From positions 9,000,744-9,064,743 of the forward strand of contig NC_019892.1 in the NCBI RefSeq assembly GCF_000242455.2: 64,000 bases of DNA. The letters run 5' to 3'. The notes under the pieces were generated by a model that was given only the letters and a program-made list of their open reading frames with translations, ran no database searches and was not told the origin of the DNA. Position 1 is the stretch's first letter. Each line of letters begins with the position of its first letter. Made by a program: the position numbers and the translations under genes. The DNA is from Singulisphaera acidiphila DSM 18658. GTDB lineage: Bacteria; Planctomycetota; Planctomycetia; Isosphaerales; Isosphaeraceae. Below, one piece after another: positions 29,111-38,212 of the stretch.

Positions 29111-30118
29111 TTATTTCGAGAGCGTTCGTGGCGGTTGGCCCGGCACACGGACGGCCACACTCCAGAGGGAACCGCCCGCGGTGACATAGAGGGTTTTCAG
29201 ATCGTCGCCCCCGAAGGCGCAGTTGGTGCACTCGTCGCGCGGGATGGGAATCCAGGTCAGCAACTGGCCCTCGGGCGAGAAGACATAGATCCCCGCGGTC
29301 GGCTGCTCCTGAATTTCGTGCGGTGGGTTCGGCTTGTTGAGGCCCGCCGCGACGAAGAGGCGTCCTTCCGCGTCGAGCTTGATGCCGTCAGGTCCCCGGG
29401 TGGTTCCCCAGTCATGGATCAGCTTGCGGCTGGCGGCATCGACAGTGCCGTTGGCCCGAAGGTCGAAGCGCCACAACTTCCGGGCTCCGCCAGCAGTGTT
29501 ATTGTTATTGTCGGCCACGAAGAGACGGCGGTCATCGGGCGTGACGACCAGGCCGTTCGGTCGATCGACTTCGTGGGTAATGATCCGCGTGACCGCCCCG
29601 TCGAGGTCGATCCGATAAACTCCCTCAACCTGACGCCCTTGCGGGTCGACGATCTCCAACGCGCTGCGGTCGCCGTAGCAAGGGTCGGAAAAGTAGATCC
29701 GGCCCTGGGAATCAATGGTCAGGTCGTTCGGCTGATTGAACCGCTTCCCCTCGTAACGCTCGGCCAGGACGGTGAGCCGGCCGTCGTCCTCGAGCCGAGT
29801 CACGCGGCGGTTCTTGAACTCACAGATGACCAGCCTGCCCTGACGATCGAGCAGCAGTCCGTTCGACCCGGCGTCGCGCCGATAGATCGAAACGCCCCCC
29901 TCGCGCGTCCGGCGGTTGATGTGCCCGTCCCCACTGGTGAGCAGCCCGAGCTTCGGGTGCCAGAGCGGGCCCTCGCCGGCCCCCTGCTCCAGAAGCCGTT
30001 CCGGCTTCGCGCCCGGATCGAGCACGATCGGGTCACTCGCCGCAAACGTCGGCTCGAACATCAACATTCCCAGTATGGCGAAAAACAGGCAAAGTCGAAC
30101 ATGAAGGCGAGAGATCAT
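29111..30118 (-). CDS. SMP-30/gluconolactonase family protein, secreted
   Basis: A 335-residue six-bladed beta-propeller lactonase. ATG 30118 is selected (GGAG nine bases upstream, signal peptide RLHVRLCLFFAILGMLMFEPTFAA); the frame is open much further upstream without a site. Family markers are GPLWHPKLGLLTSGD at the metal-binding first blade, FNQPNDLTIDSQGRIYFSDP in the middle (the conserved N-D), RPNGLVVTPDDRRLFVADN and GPDGIKLDAEGRLFVA. These enzymes open sugar lactones such as gluconolactone using a divalent metal. It is probably the first gene of the lactonase, amidohydrolase, sulfatase operon, which would act on sulfated or lactonised substrates outside the cell; that link is inference. 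Confidence 0.85.
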   Translation of the reverse strand: MISRLHVRLCLFFAILGMLMFEPTFAASDPIVLDPGAKPERLLEQGAGEGPLWHPKLGLLTSGDGHINRRTREGGVSIYRRDAGSNGLLLDRQGRLVICEFKNRRVTRLEDDGRLTVLAERYEGKRFNQPNDLTIDSQGRIYFSDPCYGDRSALEIVDPQGRQVEGVYRIDLDGAVTRIITHEVDRPNGLVVTPDDRRLFVADNNNNTAGGARKLWRFDLRANGTVDAASRKLIHDWGTTRGPDGIKLDAEGRLFVAAGLNKPNPPHEIQEQPTAGIYVFSPEGQLLTWIPIPRDECTNCAFGGDDLKTLYVTAGGSLWSVAVRVPGQPPRTLSK

Positions 30119-30641
30119 CGCGACGGTCTCCATGATTATGCTTGCTGGTAAGCCTGATTTTACCGGCGGATCGCTCCAGCGGAACCACAAAGTGAGATTC
30201 GCGCGAACATTCCTGAAAGCCAAACAGAACCTTATTCCTGGAATCGGGGGCCGGTGGATTCTCTTCGCGCGGCCAAGGCCCAATCCCTTCGTCGAAGCCC
30301 TTGTCCACCGGTTGCCAGGCATGCTACCTTTTCAATAGCCACCCCGTTCGTGATCGCGTCATTTCCCGGGCCCGGAGTCTCGCCCCGCTGCTCCCCCCCC
30401 GCGGTCCGTCACAAATCGCTCGAAGCCCGTAGTATGCCACCGAATGTCCTCGACAGACGCCCTCGACCGTCATTCCTCAACGCTGCGGAATTCTGACGTG
30501 AAAGGTGATTTGATCCATGGAATCCTCCTTGTTTCGACTCATCACGACGGGATGTCCAGGATCGTTCTGTCCGGGATTCGTTAGGATCGAGGTTCCCCTC
30601 GTTCGACGAGAGCAAACGATCGCAAGCGTCGGGGTCTGGGT
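30119..30641. other. Divergent intergenic region
   Basis: About 520 bases between the divergently transcribed lactonase and histidine kinase genes; promoters for both are expected here. I see no gene, RNA or clear operator. Confidence 0.5.
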
Positions 30642-32888
30642 ATGAGACTGAGCCGCAGGACGATTCTGGTCGTGGCCTTTCCGCTGGCGCTGGCGTTGCT
30701 GTCGCTCAACATCATCGTCGCGTTTGCGAGCATCCGCACAATCACCAGTAGGGTCCGCCAATCCATCCGCTCACGGGCGATTCTGAGCGAGGTCGAGGGA
30801 ATCATCTCCGCGCTCAGTGAGGCTGAGAGCGGCCAGCGCGGTTTCCTCCTGACGGGATCCGACACCTACCTCGAACCTTACGATCGGGCCGTCGGCATTC
30901 TCCAAGGTCGACTCGATCGCCTGGAATCGCTCGCGGCAAACGACCCCGATCAGCGACGGCGGGTCAACGACTTGAGCCGCTTGATCGAACTGAAGCGGGA
31001 AGAACTCGCACAGACGGTGGCTCTGTTTCGCGCCGGGAACGAGAACGCGGCCATTATGACCGTGAAGAGCGGCCGGGGAAATCGGTTGATGGACCAGGCG
31101 CGGCAGGTGGCCTCCGTCGTGCAGGAACAGGAGCGGAGCGTCCTGGCCGGGAACGGGCGGATCTCGCGGCGAGCCATGCGGAGGACCGTGCTCGCGGTCG
31201 TGATCGCGACGTTCCTGGCGATGGGGCTCCTGATCCTGGCCCTGATCTTGCGTCGTCGGGAATTGGCCGAGCGAGAACGACGGGCTCAGGCGGTTCGCCG
31301 GAGCGAAGCCCGGCTCGTCACCACCTTTCTGAGCATCGGCGACGCCGTTATCTCGACTGATGAGACGGGTTGCATCCAGCTCATGAACCCGGTCGCCGAA
31401 GCACTGACCGGCTATTCGCTCAGTGATGCGGTCGGAAGGCCGGTTCAGATGGTCCTCCAACTTGTGAACGAGACGACGAAGCTGCCGTCCGAGAACCCGG
31501 TCGCGCGTGTGATCCGCGAAGGGGTGGTGATGGGCCTGGCGAATCATACGCTTTTGATCGCCCGCGACGGCACCAGGATCCCGATCGATGATAGCGCCGC
31601 ACCGATCCGGGACACCGGCGGCCAGATCATCGGCGTGATCATCGTTTTCCGCGACATCACCGCGCGCAGACGCGATGAGATCGAGCGTGAGCGCTTGCTG
31701 AGCGCCGAGCGGATGGCGCTTGCCGAAGCGGAGAATGCCAACCAGGCGAAGGACCAGTTCCTCGCAATCCTCAGCCACGAGTTGCGGACACCGCTCAACC
31801 CGATCATGCTCGCGGTCACATCCATGCTCGCGCGACCGATTCCGGCCGAAGACATTGGCCCCACGCTGGAGATGATCCGCGAGAATGTCGTGCTCGAAGC
31901 CAGGCTCATCGACGACCTGCTAGACGTAATGCGAATCGCGCGTGGCAAGCTCACACTGCACACCACGGTCGTCGATTGCCACAGCCTGATCCGGCACGCC
32001 TTGCAGATCTGCCAGAGCGACGTCCAGGACAAGGAACTCGGCGTGGTGGTCAACCTCGCGGCCCGTCACCATCATGTGAGCGCGGATGCGACCCGGCTCG
32101 AACAGGTCTTCTGGAACCTGATCAAGAACGCCGTCAAGTTCACCCCGAGCGGAGGAACCATCGAGATCCGCACCTGGAATGAGCCAGACCCAGTCGTAAT
32201 GGGTCAAAACTTACTCATGATCGAATTCATCGACACGGGAATCGGCGTCGAACCGAGCGTCCTCCCTTGGATCTTCGACCCCTTCCATCAGGGTGAAGGA
32301 TCGATCACACGAAGGTTCGGAGGCATGGGACTCGGCCTGGCGATCAGCCAGGGAGTGATCGAAGCGCACGGCGGGGTGCTGACGGCCGAAAGCCTTGGTA
32401 AAGACCAGGGGACGACCCTTCGGGTGCAATTGAAGGTGGAGCACAAGCCGGCCCCGCTCGCCAAGTCGCTTCCCCAGCAAGGCCCGCCCCCCCCGGCGTT
32501 AAACGCTCCTCAGGCAAGCCTGCGGATCTTCCTGATCGAGGACGAGCCGATGACCCTGATCGTCATGGCCCGACTCTTGCGCCGAATCGGCCACGAGGTG
32601 ACAACCGCAAGTTCCGTCCAGGAGGCGCTCACGGTCGCCAACGGGCTCGAATTCGACGTGGTCATCAGCGACATCGGGCTGCCGGACGGCAGCGGCCTGG
32701 ACCTCTTTCGCCAGCTCTCGGCGAATCGTGTGCTCCCCGCCATCGCGCTGACCGGCTTCGGAATGCGGGAGGATATTCGCCAGAGCCGCGAGGCCGGGTT
32801 CAGGGCTCATCTGACCAAGCCCATCGACTTTGCGAGGCTCGTGTCCACGATCCGCCAGGTCGTGGGCCGGCCGGCGGACCACAATTAA
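30642..32888 (+). CDS. Hybrid sensor histidine kinase: CHASE3, PAS, HisKA, HATPase, REC
   Basis: A 748-residue membrane sensor. A first membrane helix (about 8-30) and a second (about 182-203) bracket a CHASE3-type helical periplasmic sensor domain (ALSEAESGQRGFLLTG near 57-72). A PAS domain follows at about 220-340 (STDETGCIQLMNPVAEALTG). The kinase core has the phospho-accepting His379 in ILSHELRTPLNP, the N box at N496 (NLIKNAVKF), DTGIG at 531 and GMGLGLAIS at 561. The C-terminal receiver has FLIEDEP, phospho-acceptor Asp677 (VVISDIGLPDGSG), ALTGFG and LTKPI. All key residues are present. No separate response regulator gene is nearby, so its output partner is elsewhere. Confidence 0.95.
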   Translation: MRLSRRTILVVAFPLALALLSLNIIVAFASIRTITSRVRQSIRSRAILSEVEGIISALSEAESGQRGFLLTGSDTYLEPYDRAVGILQGRLDRLESLAANDPDQRRRVNDLSRLIELKREELAQTVALFRAGNENAAIMTVKSGRGNRLMDQARQVASVVQEQERSVLAGNGRISRRAMRRTVLAVVIATFLAMGLLILALILRRRELAERERRAQAVRRSEARLVTTFLSIGDAVISTDETGCIQLMNPVAEALTGYSLSDAVGRPVQMVLQLVNETTKLPSENPVARVIREGVVMGLANHTLLIARDGTRIPIDDSAAPIRDTGGQIIGVIIVFRDITARRRDEIERERLLSAERMALAEAENANQAKDQFLAILSHELRTPLNPIMLAVTSMLARPIPAEDIGPTLEMIRENVVLEARLIDDLLDVMRIARGKLTLHTTVVDCHSLIRHALQICQSDVQDKELGVVVNLAARHHHVSADATRLEQVFWNLIKNAVKFTPSGGTIEIRTWNEPDPVVMGQNLLMIEFIDTGIGVEPSVLPWIFDPFHQGEGSITRRFGGMGLGLAISQGVIEAHGGVLTAESLGKDQGTTLRVQLKVEHKPAPLAKSLPQQGPPPPALNAPQASLRIFLIEDEPMTLIVMARLLRRIGHEVTTASSVQEALTVANGLEFDVVISDIGLPDGSGLDLFRQLSANRVLPAIALTGFGMREDIRQSREAGFRAHLTKPIDFARLVSTIRQVVGRPADHN

Positions 32889-33044
32889 ACCCACAAACAC
32901 ATCAGTTCTCGTACGCTTGCTGTTTTATTTTCTAGAGCCATTTCTCCTTGAAATGCCCACCGCTCTCCAGATCGCACCGCCCGTGATCCACTCGAACGAA
33001 AAGTGCCCCAGGAAGTCCTCGCCGTAATGGCCACGAGGCATGAT

Positions 33045-33554
33045 CTACGGAAGGAGCGACCGGAAGAACTGCTGCGCGACAGGAGACGCCGCGCGCATAT
33101 CCCAGACGTACTCGCCGAGCCCGATTTGTGCCAGGACATAGCGGCCGATGGCGAACTGCCCAATCGCAACCGTCCCGGTGGCCAGTTGGCCCAACCCGAA
33201 GATACCCCCGATGGCAAGCTGCCCCACGGCGAGCATCCCGGTCGTGGCCTGCCCAAACCCGACCAGCAATCCCACGGCCAGTTGCCCCACGGCGATGATC
33301 CCCAACGAGGCTTGACCAATGGCGACAACCCCTCGGGCCATCCTGCCGATCGCAAGCACCCCCGTCGCGACGATTCGCTTGCCGGTTTCCGGACACTTGC
33401 CTCGCGTGTAATGAATGAGCGGCAGGCCAAGCACCCGCTGATACGACACGAATTCCTCAAAGAGCTGCCCGTCGGGATAGACGAATCGCCTCCAGACGCC
33501 GAGACGGGTTTCGTCAACCTTGTACTCGACCTTTTCCAAGAGCATATTTCGCAT
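33045..33554 (-). CDS. Glycine-pentad repeat protein of unknown function
   Basis: A 169-residue protein. ATG 33554 has AAGGA about ten bases upstream. Residues 1-58 are hydrophilic and contain CPETGK. Residues about 62-155 are a quasi-five-residue repeat with glycine at nearly every fifth position and alanine two before it (units such as VLAIG, VVAIG, QASLG, IIAVG, QLAVG, MLAVG, QLAIG, TVAIG, QFAIG), with two six-residue units (LLVGFG, GIFGLG). The pattern differs from the A-D-L-x-x pentapeptide repeat but could form a similar right-handed solenoid, or a glycine-zipper membrane hairpin. It is convergent with the histidine kinase gene. No family is recognised; the regular repeat makes a real protein likely. 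Confidence 0.65.
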   Translation of the reverse strand: MRNMLLEKVEYKVDETRLGVWRRFVYPDGQLFEEFVSYQRVLGLPLIHYTRGKCPETGKRIVATGVLAIGRMARGVVAIGQASLGIIAVGQLAVGLLVGFGQATTGMLAVGQLAIGGIFGLGQLATGTVAIGQFAIGRYVLAQIGLGEYVWDMRAASPVAQQFFRSLLP

Positions 33555-33765
33555 CGATTCCGCGTCCTTTTAAGCCGACTGACCCGAGAGCCGGGATCGT
33601 TGCAGGCTTGCGTCTGGAGCTTGCCTCCATTAATACCATACCTAGAATCGCGGTTCACGCCCGTTGAGAGGCATCGCCAATACCGCATTCATGCCAACAC
33701 CCGGCTCGCCCTCGGGTCGGCTCAAAAGTGGGCGATACACGAACTTTCCGAGGAGAACACGCTCG

Positions 33766-34629
33766 ATGCACAACGACCCGCAATCCGCACCTGCGAACGG
33801 CGATTTCACCCGGAGAACGTTCGCGGTCACAACACTGGCCGCCGGCTTTGCCCTGGCGGTGCAGCCGGTCTCGGCCCAGACCATCACGACCGACACCACC
33901 GGCTTGGAGGCGGGTGAGGTCAAGATCCCGACGCCCGACGGCGAAATTCCGGGGTATCGGGCCATGCCGGCCAAAGCGGGTCCGTTCCCGGTCATCCTGG
34001 TCGTCCAGGAAATCTTCGGCGTCCACGAACACATCAAAGACCTCTGCCGTCGCCTCGCCAAAGTCGGCTACCTGGCGGTTGCCCCCGCCCTTTATGCACG
34101 CCAGGGGGACGTCTCAACGATCAAGGACATCTCCGAGATCATTGCCAAGGTCGTCTCCAAGGTCCCCGACGCCCAGGTGCTCTCGGATCTCGATGCGACC
34201 GTCGCTTGGGTCAAGGCTTCGGGCAAAGGGGATACGACCAAGCTCGGCGTCACCGGCTTCTGCTGGGGCGGGCGCATCGTTTGGCTCTACGCCGCACACA
34301 ATCCAAGCCTGAAGGCCGGGGTGGCCTGGTACGGCCGGCTCATCAGTCCGCCGGATGCGCTGCATCCGAAAAACCCGATCGACCTGGCCGGCGAACTCAA
34401 AGCCCCAGTGCTCGGCCTCTACGGCGGCGCCGATCAAGGAATCCCGGTCGAAACCGTCGACCAGATGCGTGCCGAGCTCAAGAAGGCGAACAAGACCGCC
34501 GAAATCATCGTCTACCCCGACACCCCCCACGGCTTCAACGCCGACTACCGGCCAAGCTACACCAAGGACAAGGCCGAAGACGGGTGGCAGCGCATGCTCG
34601 CCTGGTTCAAGCAGTACGGCGTCTCCTGA
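33766..34629 (+). CDS. Dienelactone hydrolase family protein, Tat-exported
   Basis: A 287-residue alpha/beta hydrolase. ATG 33766 is chosen with AGGAGA nine bases upstream; the leader FTRRTFAVTTLAAGFALAVQPVSAQ is a twin-arginine signal. The dienelactone hydrolase triad is visible: nucleophile Cys166 in GFCWGGR, Asp223 in GGADQG and His255 in TPHGFNAD. The family opens lactones such as dienelactone in aromatic ring degradation, but many exported members act on other esters. A strong hairpin follows the stop. The neighbours (repeat protein divergent, beta-lactamase-like gene downstream) do not identify a pathway. Confidence 0.92.
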   Translation: MHNDPQSAPANGDFTRRTFAVTTLAAGFALAVQPVSAQTITTDTTGLEAGEVKIPTPDGEIPGYRAMPAKAGPFPVILVVQEIFGVHEHIKDLCRRLAKVGYLAVAPALYARQGDVSTIKDISEIIAKVVSKVPDAQVLSDLDATVAWVKASGKGDTTKLGVTGFCWGGRIVWLYAAHNPSLKAGVAWYGRLISPPDALHPKNPIDLAGELKAPVLGLYGGADQGIPVETVDQMRAELKKANKTAEIIVYPDTPHGFNADYRPSYTKDKAEDGWQRMLAWFKQYGVS

Positions 34630-34656
34630 TTGATTCGGTAAGCCGGCCAAGCAAAC

Positions 34657-34690
34657 GCCGTTGGGAGCCACGGCTGTGGCCCCCAACGGC
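34657..34690 (+). terminator. Hairpin after dienelactone hydrolase gene
   Basis: An outer 9-bp stem (GCCGTTGGG with CCCAACGGC) encloses an inner 5-bp stem (GCCAC with GTGGC) and loop GGCT. It is very stable but has no T-run after it, so it may be a transcription barrier, RNA-stability element or weak terminator. Confidence 0.45.
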
Positions 34691-34802
34691 CCGTTCAGGA
34701 GAGAAGCAGAAAAGGATCTCTCCTTGCCGTAGAATCCTCACTCAAAACACATCATCACATCACAAATTTTCAACAAATCGTACAACGAAGGTCAAGTTCG
34801 CC

Positions 34803-35747
34803 ATGATGTTCCGCAAATCGGTGGCGGCGTTTGCCGCTGTGATCGTCCTGGCGTCGACTCTTGGACTCGCCGGCGCACTGACAGCTCGGCTCGATCGTGA
34901 GAAACTTGATCAGGACGTTCGAAAAATCCTCGCCGACCACGGTGGACCGATCCGGGCCGGTCTCTGGATTGGCGGTCCCGTAGGGGAAGCGCTCTATGCG
35001 TCCGGTCCCACGGCGATCCTCCCCACGGCCAGCGCCATCAAGACAGCATTCCTGATCGAACTCTTCGCCCGCCACGCCGGTACCCTCGATGACAGTCCGC
35101 CGGGCCTCGACCTGATCTTGCAGGACGATCACCCGGCCGTGGCCCATTTCACCCCGGCGCAACGGGACGAGATTCGCGAGGGGCTCAAAGGAGCATCCGT
35201 CCGGCGGATCGGTGGCGTCATGATGGGCTCGGTCCCCGCCTCAAACATCGTGTACAACGCCGCTGCCAACGTCGCCACGGCGCTCCTCGGCGGCCCGGAG
35301 GGATTGACCCAGGCGATCCATGACCGCGACCCCGCCTTTGCCCCAATCATGGTCCGCCGCTACATGCTGGCCGACCGCCGCGCCAAGGGAGACAACGAGG
35401 CGACGCCCACCGCCCTGGCCGCAGTCCTCCAACGCCTGGCCGCGCGGAAGGTCCCCGGCCTCGACGCGGCGACCGTCGAAGCAATCCGCCGCGCCGTACT
35501 CGCCCAGGACGAACCCAACCTGGGCCGGCACTTCTGGAAGAACGGCGACCTCGCCAGCGATCCCATCACCCAAGTCGAGAGCGGCTGGTACGAAACGGAG
35601 GACCGCACGATCGTCTACACCGTGATGGTCGCGCAACCCGATGCAGGCAGCCAACCCCGCGATGAGGCTCATCATCATCTCGGCGAAACGGCCAAGCGAT
35701 TGACCGACACCCTGGTCCACTCCGCCCGTGACGAAGCAACCCGCTGA
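34803..35747 (+). CDS. Beta-lactamase-like serine hydrolase, secreted
   Basis: A 314-residue protein; the ATG at 34803 has GAAGG upstream and begins a signal peptide (FRKSVAAFAAVIVLASTLGLAGA), whereas the open frame runs back antisense-like into the previous gene. The motif SAIK at residues 77-80 within ILPTASAIKTAFLIELF fits the class A beta-lactamase S-x-x-K active site, and IVYNAAANVATALLGG resembles the following S/Y-x-N region. A GWYETEDRTIVYTVMVAQ strand pair near the end matches the C-terminal sheet. A clear K-T-G box is not seen, so it is better called a serine hydrolase of the family than a proven beta-lactamase. It is convergent with the acyltransferase gene. Confidence 0.75.
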   Translation: MMFRKSVAAFAAVIVLASTLGLAGALTARLDREKLDQDVRKILADHGGPIRAGLWIGGPVGEALYASGPTAILPTASAIKTAFLIELFARHAGTLDDSPPGLDLILQDDHPAVAHFTPAQRDEIREGLKGASVRRIGGVMMGSVPASNIVYNAAANVATALLGGPEGLTQAIHDRDPAFAPIMVRRYMLADRRAKGDNEATPTALAAVLQRLAARKVPGLDAATVEAIRRAVLAQDEPNLGRHFWKNGDLASDPITQVESGWYETEDRTIVYTVMVAQPDAGSQPRDEAHHHLGETAKRLTDTLVHSARDEATR

Positions 35748-35762
35748 GGCCAGACCGGCCGT

Positions 35763-37721
35763 TCAACGGGTGACCGCCGACGGTGGCGCATTTCTCGCCA
35801 GCAGCTTGGACCGGGGATTTGCGTCACCAGGACGGTCAGGAAACGAGGTGACAAGATATTCCTTGCGCACCCAGTCCCGGAACCGCTCGACGGTATGTGG
35901 CCAGTGATGGGCATTCAGCCAATCCTGATAGCTCAGCAGGGTCAGCCCTAACGGTGAATATTCGGGGACCCCGAATTGGCCGTACCTCATGCCGAACTGT
36001 TTGAACGCCACCGGCAGAGTCGCACCATCGAGCAGCTTGGCGACGGCAGCCGCAAAGCTACTGTGATCGATCCCCCGATACCCCTGCACGACCACCGGAC
36101 GCGGGCAATGCTCCAGGATGTCCACCAGCTGAATCAACGCATTTCGAGTCGGGATCACTTCATCGCGCAGGTTGATCGTATAAAGCTCAACTTTGCGTGC
36201 CTGACAGATCTTCTGATATTTCGCGAACCAGGAATGGCGTTGCGGGTCGCCCGTGAAGGCCACAACGGTTCGCAGGCCCTCGCGACGGATCAGAGCGTCA
36301 AGGTCGGCCGGACTGAGGCGGGCGCTTCGGTAAAGCCGGCCGGGTTCTTCCACATGGAGATTGTTGCCCCCCAGGAACCCGCGTGACGACCAGACGAAGC
36401 CGACCAAGAGCAGCGTCGCCAGGCCGAGCACAACTTTCCAGCCGAACTCCGGACTGAAGCGGCCGGGCTTCGTCGTCCGCTTCCGGGCTCCGTTGATGAT
36501 CTCTCCAACCACGCTCCGGCGGACGATCGTTTCATAGCTCAGAACGCTGAGGACAATCGCGACGGCCGAAACCAGCAAGAACTTGATCGGGCCAGGCCAG
36601 GCGAGAGGCAAAAGGAGCACCTGCATCAGCGCCACGATCGGCACGTGGATGATGTAGATCCAGAACGACGCCTCGCTGAGGAACCTCATGGTGGCTCCCC
36701 TCCCCTGGACCAACCGAAGGAGCACGCCCAGCGCACCAAAGACGGTCAACCAGGAGAACAGAGCCGCGAGCCCGCAGAAGAGAATCCGCAGCCATCCCTG
36801 GAGCGGCGAGGCCGTATGCTGGAGCAACAGGGGCAACATCGCCCCGAACAGAACCAGGGAGAGGCCCAGGTAGAGCCCGCTATAAGGAATGAGCCGTTGC
36901 TTGGGCTCGCGGACCTTGGAGATCCATCCCCCCACGGCAAAGAAGAAGGCGTAATGGAGCAAGCGAAAGAGGTTCGGGACGATCACGTTGTCGACCCGGA
37001 GCATCGTGTCCGAGTCGACGAGAAAGATCAGGGTCGTCGGGATCGCGAACAGCAGGGGACGCCACGCGGAGCCGAGTAGCCGCGTCGTCAACGCCTCCGC
37101 CTCCGGATCCCGAGGTGTCTCCGACCGACGGCGAAACTTGCGTTGCAACGTCCAGGCCCCGCACCAGAGGATGCAGACCAGGAAGAGGTACTCGAGAAAC
37201 CAGAGGTGCCCTAGACCGTAGAGGTTATGACGGACCGCGGGGGGGAACCGCCAGCTCAGGATGTGGCCGAGGTCGCAGCGGCCGGTGGCCATCAGGCCGT
37301 AGCCCCAGATCAGATAGAACGCGGGCAGGACGGTCAGGCAACCGAACAACAAAGGACGCAACAATCGATGCGCCCGATGGTTCAGGAAAACGCGAGGACC
37401 GCGCGACTCACAGGCCGCTGGGGCGGAAACTCCCGCAGCCAGGAAGAACACGGGCATGGCGAACCCGTTCACCCAATAGATGAAGGCGTCGAAGCCGACG
37501 TACGCCGAGGCGTCGTAGGCGACCCACATCGTCAATCGGAGCGGAGTCGCCACGTAGGTCAACGCAGCGTGATAGAGGACCACCAAGAAGGTGGTCACCA
37601 CCCGCAACGACTCGAGGGCATGACCAAGCTGAGCCGGATCGCCACCTTTTGCAGGCGGAGCCCCTCCCGCTCGTCCATTCGCACGCGCGGGGCGTGCCAT
37701 CCTGGCATTGGTCTCGTCCAT
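35763..37721 (-). CDS. Acyltransferase-3 membrane protein fused to degenerate phosphatase domain
   Basis: A 652-residue two-part protein. ATG 37721 is used (GAAGGAA about ten bases upstream). Residues about 25-425 form an acyltransferase family 3 (OafA/YrhL, glucan-modifying) membrane domain: ESLRVVTTFLVVLYHAALTY with the catalytic-type histidine, about ten helices, and ASFWIYIIHVPI near 300. Residues about 460-625 look like a dual-specificity phosphatase domain (RLYRSARLSPADLDALIRREGLRTVVAFTG) but the expected H-C-x5-R-S loop reads VVVQGYRGIDHSS, with His, Cys and Arg replaced by Gln, Gly and His (DNA about 36056-36095). The domain is therefore predicted to be inactive and might bind a phosphorylated ligand. 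Acyltransferase-3 proteins O-acylate cell-surface glycans. Confidence 0.85.
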   Translation of the reverse strand: MDETNARMARPARANGRAGGAPPAKGGDPAQLGHALESLRVVTTFLVVLYHAALTYVATPLRLTMWVAYDASAYVGFDAFIYWVNGFAMPVFFLAAGVSAPAACESRGPRVFLNHRAHRLLRPLLFGCLTVLPAFYLIWGYGLMATGRCDLGHILSWRFPPAVRHNLYGLGHLWFLEYLFLVCILWCGAWTLQRKFRRRSETPRDPEAEALTTRLLGSAWRPLLFAIPTTLIFLVDSDTMLRVDNVIVPNLFRLLHYAFFFAVGGWISKVREPKQRLIPYSGLYLGLSLVLFGAMLPLLLQHTASPLQGWLRILFCGLAALFSWLTVFGALGVLLRLVQGRGATMRFLSEASFWIYIIHVPIVALMQVLLLPLAWPGPIKFLLVSAVAIVLSVLSYETIVRRSVVGEIINGARKRTTKPGRFSPEFGWKVVLGLATLLLVGFVWSSRGFLGGNNLHVEEPGRLYRSARLSPADLDALIRREGLRTVVAFTGDPQRHSWFAKYQKICQARKVELYTINLRDEVIPTRNALIQLVDILEHCPRPVVVQGYRGIDHSSFAAAVAKLLDGATLPVAFKQFGMRYGQFGVPEYSPLGLTLLSYQDWLNAHHWPHTVERFRDWVRKEYLVTSFPDRPGDANPRSKLLARNAPPSAVTR

Positions 37722-38212
37722 GAATACCACGTTCCTTCGCGATACCTCGGCTGCCCCGATGATTCCATTCCGGGAGAACCACTCCAGGCGGAACGCTCAA
37801 ATGCAACCGCCGGTATTGCGACTCACTGATCTTGGGGGAGAGTCGAAATCTCAGCGGACCTATCCGTTAAGATCAACCGATTCGATCACTTCGCCTTGCG
37901 CACCTCGTTGGGTCGAACTCTCGGCCCCTCATCTTAATCTTTCGTCGCGCAGGTCGACCACTCTTGACATCATAAGTGGGAAGGCAATCCCGCAACCGCA
38001 TTTGAACCAAAAATGCAACCTGATCGAGCGGGCAAAGCTTACTTGAGGTGTTGACCTCGCGGCATCCGCGATCCGCCTGAGCAATACACACAACACTCTC
38101 GGATGGAACGGGTTACACACAAACCAGTTCCACCCGCGAGAGGTTTGCAAGCCCCCAGCCAGAGGCCTGGACGCACAGGCAAAATACGTCCCAAGGCTGA
38201 ACCATCAAAGCA
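37722..38212. other. Intergenic stretch, no gene recognised
   Basis: About 490 bases upstream of the acyltransferase fusion gene and downstream of the phosphatase-superfamily gene. No coding potential with matching codon bias, RNA gene or strong hairpin was seen. Confidence 0.5.

Noticed and set aside
33003..33917. A plus-strand frame of about 300 codons through the repeat protein and dienelactone hydrolase start
   Set aside because: It crosses two real genes in other frames; its translation is Pro/His/Gly-rich antisense of the glycine repeats.
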